Positions 44,111-53,352 of a stretch of 64,000 nucleotides of DNA are shown one piece after another (within the stretch, counting starts at the first letter, position 1; the number at the start of each line of letters is the position of its first letter). The position numbers and the translations under genes are program-made. The notes beneath the pieces were generated by a model. That model was not told where the DNA came from. It did no database searches and was given only the letters and a program-made list of their open reading frames with translations. This stretch comes from Streptomyces sp. ISL-96. GTDB lineage: Bacteria > Actinomycetota > Actinomycetes > Streptomycetales > Streptomycetaceae. The stretch is taken from positions 186,001 to 250,000 of the forward strand of contig NZ_JAGGPA010000020.1 of NCBI RefSeq assembly GCF_018614035.1, written 5' to 3'.

Positions 44111-46323
44111 CGGGCTCCCCGCCAGGCCGGCAGCCACCAGTTCACCCGGCCCGCGAGTTGCATCACGGCGGGTACGAGCAGTGCGCGTACCACCGTGCAG
44201 TCCACCAGAACGGCCAACGCGAGGCCGACGCCCACCACGCGTAGGTGCAACAGCCCGGACAGTGCCAAAGAGGACATGGATACGGCGAAGACCAGTGCGG
44301 CGGAGGTGAAGAGCCGGCCTGTCTGCTGGAGACCGGTGGCCACGGCGAGCGGGGTGGGGCTGCCGCGCCGGTGTTCCTCAAGGATCCGCGAGAGCAGGAA
44401 GACCTCGTAGTCCATGGAAAGGCCGAAAGCGACCGCGAACATCAGGGGGATGAGCACATCGGTGATGCCCGCAGGAGACACACCGGGAAACCAGCCCTCC
44501 TGGAATACGGCGACCAGGATGCCGAAGGTGGCGGCCAGGCTCAGCATGTTCAGCAGCACAGCCTTCACCGGCACGAGCAGACTGCGCGTGTAGACCAGCA
44601 GCAGGAGGAAGGTCCCACCGCAGGCGAGTACGGCCACGAGCGGCAGCCGCTCTGTCATCACCTTCTCGGTGTCCGCCAGCCGGGCACCCGGACCACCGAC
44701 GAGAGCCGGAACCGGTGCGGGAACCCCACGGAGCCGTTCCACCAGCCGGCTCCCCTCAGGAGTGAGCGGCGCGCGGGCGTACGTCTGAGGGGTCACGGCC
44801 AGCCGACTGGCCGATCCGGCGCTGAATGACGCCGCCCGGACTGCCGGGAGCGGTGACCGATTTCCGGCGCGGTAGATCCCGGTCGCGGTGTCCACCCGGG
44901 CCACTCCCGGGACGTGGGACAGTCTGCGGGCGTATCCGTCGAGCGCCGCCCGGGCGCGCGGGTCCGCCGTGGCGTTCAGGCCGGGCAGCACGACGGAGGG
45001 GGCGCCCGACGAGGCGGCGCCGAATTCTGTGCGGAGGATCCGGGCGGTCGAGGCGACCGGCGAGGACTCCGGGAGCGTCGCGTCGGCGTACACCCCGAAC
45101 CGCACCCCAAGCGCCGGTACGGCAAGGAGGATCAGGAAGGTGAAGCCGGCGAGCGCGACGGCCGTCGGCCTTCTCACCACCCAGTGCGCCAGCCGGGCCC
45201 AGGTGTCGCCCTCCCGGCGACTGCCGCGCGGTCGGCGCAGTCGGGCGAAGACGTCCCCGCTGTCGATACGGGCTCCGAGTACCACGAGCAGCGCAGGCAC
45301 GACGGCCAACGCCCCTACGGCGGAGGTGATGACGATCGCGGTGCCGCCGAAGGCGAGGGATCGCAGCAGCGGCAGCGGGACGACGAGCAGAGTGCACAGA
45401 GCCGCCACCACGGTGGCGGCGGAGAACGCCACGGCGCGTCCGGCAGTTCGCAGCGTGACCTGCACCGCCGCGTCCGGGGTGTTACCTGCCGCGACCTCCT
45501 CCCGGTAGCGGGAGACGAGCAGCAGGCTGTAGTCCACGGCCAGCCCGAAACCCAAGGCGGTGGTGACACTGACGCTGAAGGCCGACACCGGCACCACACC
45601 GTCCAGCAACCGCAGGCATGCCCCAGCGGTTACCACGGCGAACGCGCCCACCACGACCGGAAGCAGCGCGGCCACGGCGCTGGAGAACACCCACAGCAGG
45701 ATCAGCAGGATCACGGGAGCCGCGATGAGCTCGGCCAGGAGCAGACCGCGTTCGCTGAGGTGTTCGCTTTCGGAGAGGACCGCGTCCTCGCCCCCGGCGG
45801 AGACTCGCAGTGCCTCATCGGGCCCGGTCTTCCCGGTGTAGCGGTCCATCGCGTCATTCGCGGCCGCACGCACGGCTTGCTCGTCTCCGTGGAAGCGCAC
45901 CAGTACCAGCGCGCGACTGCCGTCGGCCGTACGGAACTCGGGGACCCGGAGCGGCCAGTACCCTCGGACCCACTCGGTGCGGGGATCGGCGGCGAGACTG
46001 TCGAGCAGTTTCTGCCCGGCCCGCGTGGCGCGCGGGCTGTCGACCGACCCGGAAGAGGTGGCCACCAGCGCCAGATGCGGTTCACCGGTGCTGAACCGGG
46101 AGGCCAAGAACTCGTCGGCACGCAGGGACTCGGCGGTGGGCGGCGTCCAGCTCTCGGGGGAGGGCCGGCTGCCGACTCCGAGGAGGACCCAGACCGCGCC
46201 GCAGGCGGCCAGACAGGCGAGGACGAGCACCCGAGCCGCACGGCGTCTCGCAAGCTGTGCGGGGACCGGCGGTTCACCGAGCTGCCGGATTGTCGTGTGC
46301 CCCTTCTGGGAGGCGGTCTTCAT
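44074..46323 (-). CDS. MMPL-family lipid exporter
   Basis: The 749-aa RND-type protein has two halves of about six membrane segments, each with a large external loop. The proton-relay motifs are visible as GLAVDYSLLLVSRYREE in the first half and GLSMDYEVFLLSRILEEH in the second. MMPL proteins move lipids across the inner membrane. Here it is convergent with the ceramide-type operon and is the likely exporter of its product. ATG 46323 is chosen; a TTG 30 nt upstream extends the frame but is a poor start. No strong ribosome site is visible. An efflux role for another compound is possible. Confidence 0.85.
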   Translation of the reverse strand: MKTASQKGHTTIRQLGEPPVPAQLARRRAARVLVLACLAACGAVWVLLGVGSRPSPESWTPPTAESLRADEFLASRFSTGEPHLALVATSSGSVDSPRATRAGQKLLDSLAADPRTEWVRGYWPLRVPEFRTADGSRALVLVRFHGDEQAVRAAANDAMDRYTGKTGPDEALRVSAGGEDAVLSESEHLSERGLLLAELIAAPVILLILLWVFSSAVAALLPVVVGAFAVVTAGACLRLLDGVVPVSAFSVSVTTALGFGLAVDYSLLLVSRYREEVAAGNTPDAAVQVTLRTAGRAVAFSAATVVAALCTLLVVPLPLLRSLAFGGTAIVITSAVGALAVVPALLVVLGARIDSGDVFARLRRPRGSRREGDTWARLAHWVVRRPTAVALAGFTFLILLAVPALGVRFGVYADATLPESSPVASTARILRTEFGAASSGAPSVVLPGLNATADPRARAALDGYARRLSHVPGVARVDTATGIYRAGNRSPLPAVRAASFSAGSASRLAVTPQTYARAPLTPEGSRLVERLRGVPAPVPALVGGPGARLADTEKVMTERLPLVAVLACGGTFLLLLVYTRSLLVPVKAVLLNMLSLAATFGILVAVFQEGWFPGVSPAGITDVLIPLMFAVAFGLSMDYEVFLLSRILEEHRRGSPTPLAVATGLQQTGRLFTSAALVFAVSMSSLALSGLLHLRVVGVGLALAVLVDCTVVRALLVPAVMQLAGRVNWWLPAWRGARQREAVPKTWSQ

Positions 46324-46556
46324 CACGCCCGGGGCAACGACGCCACGGACCAACCGTCACCGGGCTGGTCATAATTGATGAGGACGTTTCCCAACTCCGT
46401 ACAGCCGACGTGGACGGTCGCGTGTGAGTGGGGCGCGTCCATACGGAACGGCATCGCCGCTCGCCGCCACGTGCCCGGCAACCCGTGTCCGCGCGGAGGA
46501 CGCATGACGGGAACCAGCCCAGTCCAGACGCCCTTCGTCCTCCAACTCACGCTGGG

Positions 46557-47167
46557 TCATGTCGGCTGACGGAGGGCGCGGTCGAGCGTGGCTCTGCTGG
46601 CCGCACCCGCCCACAACTCGTCGCAGAGGAAAGTAGCGGCAGGATAGCTTTGCAAGGCGCAGTGGTAGTGGGTGTGCCAGGCGTCGTGGAGCAGGACGAC
46701 GGTCTGCGGCCCCAGTCGCTCGGCCGCCGCGAGCAGGCACCGCCGCCGCATCCGCCCGTCCACGATGACGATGTCGTATTCCATGCCTGTCGTGTGCGGG
46801 TATGCCACGTATGCGGACAGGTCGGCGGTGCGGTCTTGGATGTGGTCGGGCAGGAAGGGTCACAGTCCGCGCGTCGCAGCAGCTGCGGGGCGACTCGGGT
46901 GTCGAAGAAGGAGCGATCGTACTCCAGGGAGACCCAGCGAAACGGCGCGTCCTGCTGTTCGGTGAGGGTGCGGGTGCGGGTGCGGGTGCGGGTGAACTCT
47001 AAGGTGCTGCGGCCGGATCCCCATTCGAGTACGCGCAGGCGTCCCTCGGCATGCGCGGCCGCGCGTAGCAGGATCGCGCGGATCAACTCGCCGTCCCGCA
47101 CGCTCATCCACGCATAGGGGCTCTCGGCCAGCTTCCACGCACCGGGGCGCAGGTCTTCGACGTTCAT
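46557..47167 (-). pseudogene. SAM-dependent methyltransferase-like gene, frameshifted
   Basis: The N-terminal frame from ATG 47167 (GAGGAGA upstream) contains RLRVLEWGSGRSTLEF, like SAM-binding motif I, then a Thr-Arg repeat and PFRWVSLEYDRSFFD. Near 46858 the frame is lost and resumes as PFLPDHIQDRTADLSAYVAY, GMEYDIVIVDGRMRR and VVLLHDAWHTHY, ending at 46557. With one base corrected the protein would have about 202 residues. The reaction is unknown. The (Thr-Arg)n stretch is encoded by a 6-bp tandem repeat. Confidence 0.65.
46966..46995. repeat. Hexanucleotide tandem repeat (GGGTGC)4-GGGTGA
   Basis: Four exact copies of GGGTGC plus a fifth with A in place of C. The unit keeps the reading frame, so changes in copy number would only lengthen or shorten the Thr-Arg tract of the methyltransferase-like protein. 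Confidence 0.9.
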
Positions 47168-47422
47168 AGGTGGGGTCTCCTCGCAAATGAGCCACCCCAG
47201 CCATTCCCCACCGGCCACCTGTATTCGGCCAATAATGCGGAACAGATTCTCTGATACCCAGCGTCCTGCTCGCCGCTGAACAAGGGGGCCTGCGAATTTA
47301 TGGACCCGAACGCGGGACCGGATGGGGCTACCCGATCCGCCAGGACGGCGTGTACAGCCGTTGACGCGCCGAGCCGTGATTACAGTGCCCAGCCAGGCTG
47401 GAACGGCAGAGAGGGGCATCCT

Positions 47423-48460
47423 GTGCAGTGGGCGTACATCGGCTCGTTCACCTCGGGGGGCGGCCGCGGCATCACGGTCGCGGCCGTTGACGCGGCGACC
47501 GGGGCGCTGACCCCGCGCACGAGCGTCGACGCCGTCGTCAACCCCTCGTGTCTCGCCCTCGCCGCGGAGACCGGGGTCCTCTACGCGGTGAGCGATACGG
47601 ATCCGGGCGCGGTCGCGGCCTTCCGCACCGGGGCGGACGGGAGCCTCAGCGCGCTCGGCCCGGCAGTGGGGGTGGGCGGCTCCGGCCCCACCCATCTCAG
47701 CGTGGCCGGGAGCCGACTGTTCACCGCCAACTACGGCTCGGGCAGCGTCAGCAGCTTCGCGACGGGACCCGATGGGAGCGTTTCGGGTCCCCCCATCGTG
47801 CTTGCGCACCACGGCTCGGGGCCCGACGGCGAGCGGCAGAGGGGACCACACGCCCACCAGGTGCTGCCGGATCCCGGCGGGCGATGGGTGCTCAGCGTGG
47901 ACCTGGGAACCGATTCGGTAAGGGTGTGCGCGCTCGACCAGGTCACCGGAGAGCTCCGGGTGCACACCGAGACGGTGCTCCGCGCCGGGTCGGGACCGCG
48001 TCACCTCGCCTTTCACCCGGACGGCGAGGTCGTGTACGTACTGCACGAGCTGGAGCCGCAGATGACGGTCTGTCGTTGGGATCCGGCGTGCGGGCGCCTG
48101 GAACCGCTGGCGGAGGCGGCGATCGATCCCGAAGGTGCCCCGGAGGGAGAGCAGGTCTACCCCTCCGTGGTCTCCGTCTCGCCCGACGGCCGCTTCGTCC
48201 GCGCCGCAGTGCGGGGCAGCAACAGGATCCTGACGTTCTCCCTCGCCGACGGGGCCGAGAAGCCACAGCTCACGAGCGGCGTGGACTGCGGCGGGAGCTG
48301 GCCGCGCGACTTGGTGGCCGACCCTTCTGGACGCCGGTTGTACGTCGTCAACGAGTGGTCAAGGGACGTCACCTGGTTCGACGTGGACGCGGAGAGCGGT
48401 CAACTGCACCGCGGCGGCGCGCTGGAGGTTCCGGCCGCCGCTTGCGTGGTCTTGTCGTGA
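47423..48460 (+). CDS. Lactonase family protein (YbhE/Pgl-type seven-bladed propeller)
   Basis: The 345-aa protein has the repeated blades of the bacterial 6-phosphogluconolactonase/YbhE family: YIGSFTSGGGRGITVAAVD, NPSCLALAAETGVLYAVSD, GPHAHQVLPDPGGRWVLSVDLG, GSGPRHLAFHPDGEVVYVLHE and WPRDLVADPSGRRLYVVNE. The GPHAHQV segment contributes to the conserved centre. It may hydrolyse sugar lactones in the cytosol. GTG 47423 with GAGAGGGG upstream is chosen; the 41 codons before it look non-coding. It is a stand-alone gene. Confidence 0.85.
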   Translation: MQWAYIGSFTSGGGRGITVAAVDAATGALTPRTSVDAVVNPSCLALAAETGVLYAVSDTDPGAVAAFRTGADGSLSALGPAVGVGGSGPTHLSVAGSRLFTANYGSGSVSSFATGPDGSVSGPPIVLAHHGSGPDGERQRGPHAHQVLPDPGGRWVLSVDLGTDSVRVCALDQVTGELRVHTETVLRAGSGPRHLAFHPDGEVVYVLHELEPQMTVCRWDPACGRLEPLAEAAIDPEGAPEGEQVYPSVVSVSPDGRFVRAAVRGSNRILTFSLADGAEKPQLTSGVDCGGSWPRDLVADPSGRRLYVVNEWSRDVTWFDVDAESGQLHRGGALEVPAAACVVLS

Positions 48461-48648
48461 TCGAGACGCCCCGCATCCGCCGTACCCGCGCTGTACAGCC
48501 TCCCCGTCGGGGGCCGGCGCCGCCACGATGAGCGCCACAGAGGTGCCCAGTTCGTCGCTGTTCAGAGGGAGACGACTCGCAGCGGTCCGATCTGCTTGGG
48601 CAGCGGCCGCAGGACGACGCGGCGACTGAGAGCAGTAGGCTGCGTGTC

Positions 48649-49176
48649 ATGGCGCGATTCGATGAGGTCATGGCCACGTTCTGGGGTGACGGCGATTACG
48701 GCGTCCAGCAGACCCTGACGGACGAGATGGTGCGGGAAGCCGAGCGGGCGCTCGGCGTGACGCTGCCCTCGGCCCTGCTTGACCTTCTGCGGATTCAGAA
48801 CGGCGGCATCGTGGCTGCTGATCACGATGCGTTCCCCACTGGCCGGCCGACGTCGTGGAGCGAGGACCACGTTCCCTTCGACTACCTGATGGGCATCGGG
48901 CGAGGCGACGGGATGAACTCGATGCTCGACACTCCGTACCTGGCTGAGGAGTGGGGCATGCCAGCACCACTTGTACTGCTTTCCTATGAGGCGCACTGCT
49001 GGATCGGGCTCGACTACCGCGCTTGCGGGCGGGATGGCGAACCCTCGGTCACATGGTTCGAGACCGACCTCGGCACGGAGCTCGTCCTAGCCGGTGACTT
49101 CCGCTCGTTCGTCGAGGGCCTCACTGCGGGCAGCACGTATGGTGAAGGCTCTGCTGGTGACCCCGTACCAGCTTGA
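48649..49176 (+). CDS. SMI1/KNR4-family protein
   Basis: The 175-aa protein matches the SMI1/KNR4 superfamily: LTDEMVREAERALGVTLPSA, LLDLLRIQNGGIV, then PFDYLMGIGRG and PAPLVLLSYEAHCWIGLDYR. In bacteria such proteins often act as immunity proteins against contact-dependent toxins, but many are orphans. No toxin gene is adjacent here, so the role is open. It has no signal peptide. The ATG at 48649 has no strong ribosome site, but the family N-terminus fits. Confidence 0.82.
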   Translation: MARFDEVMATFWGDGDYGVQQTLTDEMVREAERALGVTLPSALLDLLRIQNGGIVAADHDAFPTGRPTSWSEDHVPFDYLMGIGRGDGMNSMLDTPYLAEEWGMPAPLVLLSYEAHCWIGLDYRACGRDGEPSVTWFETDLGTELVLAGDFRSFVEGLTAGSTYGEGSAGDPVPA

Positions 49177-49569
49177 TGACCGGGGCGTCTTCCAGGCCAA
49201 GGAAGTCAACATGAGCTGGCCGGCAATTCTTTGACGACTGACCCGTGCGGTCCTGCGCCCGCTCCCGCACTACCCCAAGGCGGTGCTGCCGCAGCATCGA
49301 CAAGGACAGGCACGCCGAGGCCGATGAGTTGGGGACGACCATCGGTCGGCACGCGCTTGCGGAAGGCTCAGGGTCCACGGCGTACGTCCCCGGCTCCATG
49401 AGCACTGGGAGCAGCGCTCCGTTTCCCCACTTCTGACGAGCATGGACGGGAAGCGCAACCTGCGACAGCGGGGCACTCAGCACGGCGTGCATCCCGCACA
49501 CGCGAACACCGTCATGCGCTCAGACCACCGCCGCGACGCCGACCCTTCGTGGTCTGCGCCGCTGTGGTT
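49177..49569. other. Intergenic region, no convincing gene
   Basis: In this 393-bp stretch I find no protein family in any frame, no hairpin and no repeat. Short open frames are present but lack ribosome sites and codon bias. It probably consists of decayed sequence. Confidence 0.5.
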
Positions 49570-50535
49570 TCAGCGCAGCTTGCTGAAGAACTCCCGTACG
49601 TCGCCGACGAGCAGGTCCGGGGCCTCCATAGCGGCGAAGTGGCCGCCGCGGCCGAATTCGGACCAGTGCACGACAGTGTGTTCGAGCTCGACCGTGCGCC
49701 GGATCGACACGTCCAGGGGGAACACAGCCACCCCGGTCGGCACTACAGATCGCTCGCTCGCGCCCCAGGCTCCGGCATGCGCGGTCTCGTAGTAGCTGTT
49801 GGCGGAGGACCCGGCGGTGCCGGTCATCCAATAGAGCATCACGTTGGTGAGCAGCAGATCCCGGTCCACCGCGTCCTCGGGCAGTTCGGCGGCCGGATCG
49901 GTCCACTCCTTGAACTTCTCCACGATCCAGGCCAACTGCCCGACCGGCGAGTCGTGCAGTCCGTGCGCCAGGGTCTGCGGCCGGCTGATCTGGATCATCA
50001 CGTAGCCGGACTGCTCGGTGCTCAGGTACTCCACGTGCTCCAGCCGTGCCCGCTCGGCCTCGGTCAGCTCCCCCACCTCGTCCGGGTTGACCTCGGTGAA
50101 CGCGGCGAGCCCGTTCGCGTGTACGTCGACGACCTTGTCGGGGTTGAGCCGGCCGAGCCCCGGGGAGATGACCGCGCCGGTGTCGCCGCCCTGTGCGCCG
50201 TAGCGGTCGTAACCGAGCCGGTTCATCAGCTCGGCGAACGCCCTGGTCACCCGGTTGGTGTCCCAGCTGGCCTCGTCGGTCGGCCCGGAAAAACCGCTGC
50301 CGGGGATCGACGGGACCAGGTGGAACGCGTCCGCCGGGTCGCCGCCGTGGGCCCTGGGGTCGGTCAGCGGGCCGATGACGTTCAGGAACTCAACGATCGA
50401 GCCGGGCCAGCCGTGGGTCATGATCAGCGGCAGCGCGTCCGGCTCGGGCGAGCGCACGTGCAGGAAATGGATGTTCTGCCCGTCGATCTCGGTGGTGAAC
50501 TGCGGGTAGTTGTTCAGCTCCCGCTCGTAGACGCG
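49570..50535 (-). pseudogene. Epoxide hydrolase, N-truncated
   Basis: About 320 residues of an EHN-type epoxide hydrolase remain: LNNYPQFTTEIDGQNIHFLHV, LIMTHGWPGSIVEFLNVI (oxyanion HGWP), LVPSIPGSGFSGPT, YGAQGGDTGAVI with the nucleophile Asp, and the C-terminal GGHFAAMEAPDLL with the catalytic His. The first ~65 residues of the N-terminal helical domain are missing, and the sequence switches at ~50535 into a plus-strand WYL regulator that lacks its own start. The catalytic core is intact, but there is no start codon with a ribosome site. Confidence 0.8.
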
Positions 50536-51398
50536 CCCGTCGCCGAGCTGGCCGAGCGGCTGGAGATCACTCCGCGCACCGTGCGCCGCGATATCGACCG
50601 GCTGCGCGGCCTCGGCTACCCCGTGCTGGCCACCGCGGGCACCGCCGGCTACCGGCTGGGTGCCGGCGCGGACCTGCCGCCGCTGCTGCTCGACGACGAC
50701 GAAGCCGTCGCGATCGCGATGGGCCTGCGCACGGCCGCTGGCGGTTCGATCACCGGTATCGAGGAGACCTCGGTGCGGGCCCTGACCAAGCTCGAACAGG
50801 TACTGCCGTCCCGGCTGCGCCACCGGATCAACGCCCTGCAGTCGGTGACGGTGCCGATGGCCAACACCGGCCCCACCGTCGACCCGAGCACCCTCACCGC
50901 CGTCGCCGCCGCCTGTCGCGACTCGCTGCGCCTGCGCTTCGAATACCGCTCCCACGACGGAACCAGCAGCAGCCGTACGACCGAGCCGCACCGGCTGGTG
51001 CACACGGGGCGGCGCTGGTACTAGGTACGCCAGTCCTGGCGGTCGGCGTCCCAGACCCGCGCACCCCGCCGGACCCCGATATCAGCGGCTAAACCTCGCG
51101 AGCGGTCTCCACGTCGGCGTACCGCTACCCGGCCCGGTTCACCCTGTACGTCAGCGCCGAGACCGCGGCGGAGCGGATCGCCCCCACCACCGGAGCGCTG
51201 GAGCCTATCGACGAGCACAGCTGCACGCTGCGGGCCGGGTCCGACTCGCTGGACGAGTTGGCCATCTACGTGACAACCAAAGGACTCGATTTCCAGGTGC
51301 ACGAACCCCCGGAGCTCGTCGAGCACGTCAGAATGCTGGCAGCCGCACTGAGCCCCATCGCCCGCTCACCGCACTCCGCACCTCAGCCGCCGATGTAA
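50536..51398 (+). pseudogene. WYL-domain (DeoR-like) transcriptional regulator, truncated and broken
   Basis: The frame starts inside the HTH (VAELAERLEITPRTVRRDIDRLRGLGYPV), missing about 20 N-terminal residues. It continues through LLLDDDEAVAIAMGLRTAAGG to EPHRLVHTGRRWY, where a TAG stop (51022-51024) interrupts just at the WYL motif. The C-terminal part reappears in another frame from ~51108 (YRYPARFTLYVSAETAAERI ... ELVEHVRMLAAALSPIA) and ends at 51398. These regulators usually sit next to the gene they control, which may have been the epoxide hydrolase. Confidence 0.8.
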
Positions 51399-51952
51399 TC
51401 GAGGGCCACTCGGGCGAATCCGGCGATGTTGCGTGGACAGCGCCACCGCTCCAGCAGTTCCGGGCAGATCAGAGCGCTCTCGTCGTTCCGACGGTCGTCG
51501 TCCTCGTCATCAAGGTCAAGGTCAAGGTTTCCGAACCTCACCGTGTCGGGATTGCTCAGAACCTCCAGCGCGCCGGGAAGCCGGTCGAGATACAGGTCCA
51601 TGTCGTCTTCAAACGGCTCGAAGGGATGCCCTCCGTGCCCGCATACGTGTCCTTCGTGCGCGCGTGCCACCGCTGAGAGCACTGCCACCACCGGTGCCTC
51701 AACACCAGGCCCCGGGCTGCCCCAGCCGACGTACGGGGACAGGACGACCAGCCCGAGCGTCCACAAGAGCGAGTGGGGGCCTGTCACCTCCGCGCGAAGG
51801 TGACGGACGCACCGGAAGACCGCCTCGTCCTTGTCGCCGAGGTAGGACCCGTGCCGGAGAGAGTCCCAGTCGGCCACCAGGGCATACCACTCGTCAGGGG
51901 TGGCGGGATGGGTGGCTGGGGCCAACGGGGTCTGTGAGGTGTTGCTTTCCAT
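51383..51952 (-). CDS. Uncharacterised acidic protein, 189 aa
   Basis: I do not recognise the family. It has no signal peptide. The middle is moderately hydrophobic (PHSLLWTLGLVVLSPYVGWG) and near the C-terminus there is a very acidic run (LDLDLDDEDDDRRNDE), followed by CPELLERWRCPRNIAGFARVALDY. ATG 51952 is chosen because the upstream extension is Arg-rich and looks non-coding. The 3' end overlaps the last codons of the broken WYL gene on the other strand by 16 nt. Confidence 0.6.
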   Translation of the reverse strand: MESNTSQTPLAPATHPATPDEWYALVADWDSLRHGSYLGDKDEAVFRCVRHLRAEVTGPHSLLWTLGLVVLSPYVGWGSPGPGVEAPVVAVLSAVARAHEGHVCGHGGHPFEPFEDDMDLYLDRLPGALEVLSNPDTVRFGNLDLDLDDEDDDRRNDESALICPELLERWRCPRNIAGFARVALDYIGG

Positions 51953-52126
51953 GCCCTGTACGACGGCGCGGCAAGGACCCCGGTTCCTCACACGTGTCGC
52001 GGTCGTCGTGGCGCAGACGAGGGGGCCGCGAGCGTGGTCGGCCAAGTTTCGCCTTGAGCGGCGCCTACCTTGCAGAATGGGGATGAGCGCCAATTCCGGC
52101 GTCACCTCCGGTCGAGGGGGTTCCTT

Positions 52127-52471
52127 ATGTCCGCTGCCCCGTACGGGACGGATCTCGGTTCTTCAGCTCACGTACGTCTGAAGTCTGTGGACGCAGGCCG
52201 TGCCGAGCTCGCGCTCAGCGGTGAGGTGACCGGGAATGCCGCCCTGGAGATCGAGGAATGCCTTTCCCATAAGTCCTTGCGCGGCGTTTGCGAGTGGGTG
52301 CTGGATCTCAGCGAGGTCGAGTACCTGGATGCTACTTGTGCGTACGCGCTGATGAGGCCGTTGGTCGAGGGCTCACCGCCGCCCGTGGTGATCGTCCGGG
52401 GCGCGCGGAGACGCGTGCGGAGAACCCTGCACGAGACCGGCGCCGAAAAGCTTCTGCATATCGAGGATTGA
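52127..52471 (+). CDS. STAS-domain anti-sigma factor antagonist-like protein
   Basis: The 114-aa protein has a STAS fold: VRLKSVDAGRAELALSGEVT, then LDLSEVEYLDATCAYALMRPL, in which the phosphorylated Ser of SpoIIAA-like proteins (D-S/T-S/T) corresponds to DATC with Thr. It may bind an anti-sigma kinase, but none is encoded nearby. GTTCCTT-ATG 52127 follows GAGGGGG. Other STAS roles, such as sensing, are possible. Confidence 0.78.
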   Translation: MSAAPYGTDLGSSAHVRLKSVDAGRAELALSGEVTGNAALEIEECLSHKSLRGVCEWVLDLSEVEYLDATCAYALMRPLVEGSPPPVVIVRGARRRVRRTLHETGAEKLLHIED

Positions 52472-52593
52472 CCTGCGCCGGAGCGGTCACGGGCCTTCCC
52501 GAGTCCGGCGGGCCTCCGGGAGCTGCCTGGCGCGCGCCCAGGTCGTCGGAGCACGCGGAGACTACGAAAGGGTCCCTTGCCGTACGACCGGGC

Positions 52594-52701
52594 GGGCGTA
52601 ACCACCACCTGACCCACGTCTACGCGAAGCCCGGCATCCACTCCCGGAGCGAACTCGCCGCACGATTCCGGGAAGCCGCGGACACCAACGCATCCGGGTG
52701 A
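52594..52701 (+). pseudogene. LuxR-type HTH C-terminal relic
   Basis: About 35 codons read NHHLTHVYAKPGIHSRSELAARF, the last two helices of a LuxR/GerE HTH (usually VKHHLTHVYAKLGIRSRSELA). A Pro replaces Leu within the recognition region and nothing of the rest of the regulator is left. Confidence 0.7.
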
Positions 52702-52911
52702 CCGCGCTGTCCGAGGGCGATCACGGGTGGTGGTTTGGCGCGCCGCGAGGGTCCGTTCGCCTCCTTTTCTTGACGCACTCCCCCAATAATGACAACACTG
52801 TAACCGTTATGACGCGGCCCTCAACCGTGAGGCTGCCGCCACCCGACACGAGCCGCGGCGGCGGCAACGACGCCACTGGCAAGGAGCTTCGAGATGCGGG
52901 AAGACGGTCGC

Positions 52912-53076
52912 ATGAGCCGCACACTGCTACGTGGGGCGCGGGTGATCACCATGGCGCCCGGGCGGCCAGACGCGGAGCGCCTGGACATTCTTGTCGAGGA
53001 AGACCGCGTCGCTGAGACGGGCGATCACCTGGACGTTTCCGATGCCGAGACCATCGACGTCTCTGGGCCGCGCTGA
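52912..53076 (+). pseudogene. Amidohydrolase N-terminal fragment
   Basis: The 54 codons from ATG 52912 read LLRGARVITMAPGRPDAERL and DILVEEDRVAETGDHLDV, the start of an amidohydrolase (small beta-sandwich before the TIM barrel), then stop at TGA 53074. The catalytic barrel is absent. An in-frame ATG 18 nt upstream also exists. Confidence 0.7.
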
Positions 53077-53079
53077 GCG

Positions 53080-53140
53080 CTGAGCCGGGGGCAGATCGTC
53101 CAGGCCGCCATCGGACTGCTGGATACCGAGGGGGCGCCCG
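53080..53140 (+). pseudogene. TetR N-terminal fragment
   Basis: Right after the amidohydrolase relic, in the same frame, the sequence reads LSRGQIVQAAIGLLDTEGA, like the first helix of a TetR regulator, and then loses similarity. It has no start codon and is a relic. Confidence 0.45.
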
Positions 53141-53352
53141 CACGAGCAGGGCGCGCGAACGTCGCTCACGCTGCCATCACCGACGGTAGGTTCGAGGTCT
53201 TCATCGCCTGGTCGAAGATTCGGCCGGCAGGCAACGGCCCGGCCTCTGGGGGGCCGCGTCGGGGTTGTTAACGGATACTGTGGGGCCGAAAGGTACTTTG
53301 TCTCGACGCATGCATGCGGAGATCGGCCGGCCGCTGAAAGGAGGACCGCTTC

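Noticed and set aside
46966-46995. Tandem repeat as a CRISPR or phase-variation tract
   Set aside because: The unit is 6 bp without spacers, and copy changes keep the frame, so it would not switch the gene on or off by itself.
48649-49176. SMI1/KNR4 protein as immunity partner of a polymorphic toxin
   Set aside because: No toxin, secretion or repeat-containing gene lies on either side, so the role cannot be supported.
52766-52810. TTGACG-based promoter in front of the amidohydrolase relic
   Set aside because: No -10-like hexamer occurs at 16-18 nt spacing, and the gene behind it is a fragment.
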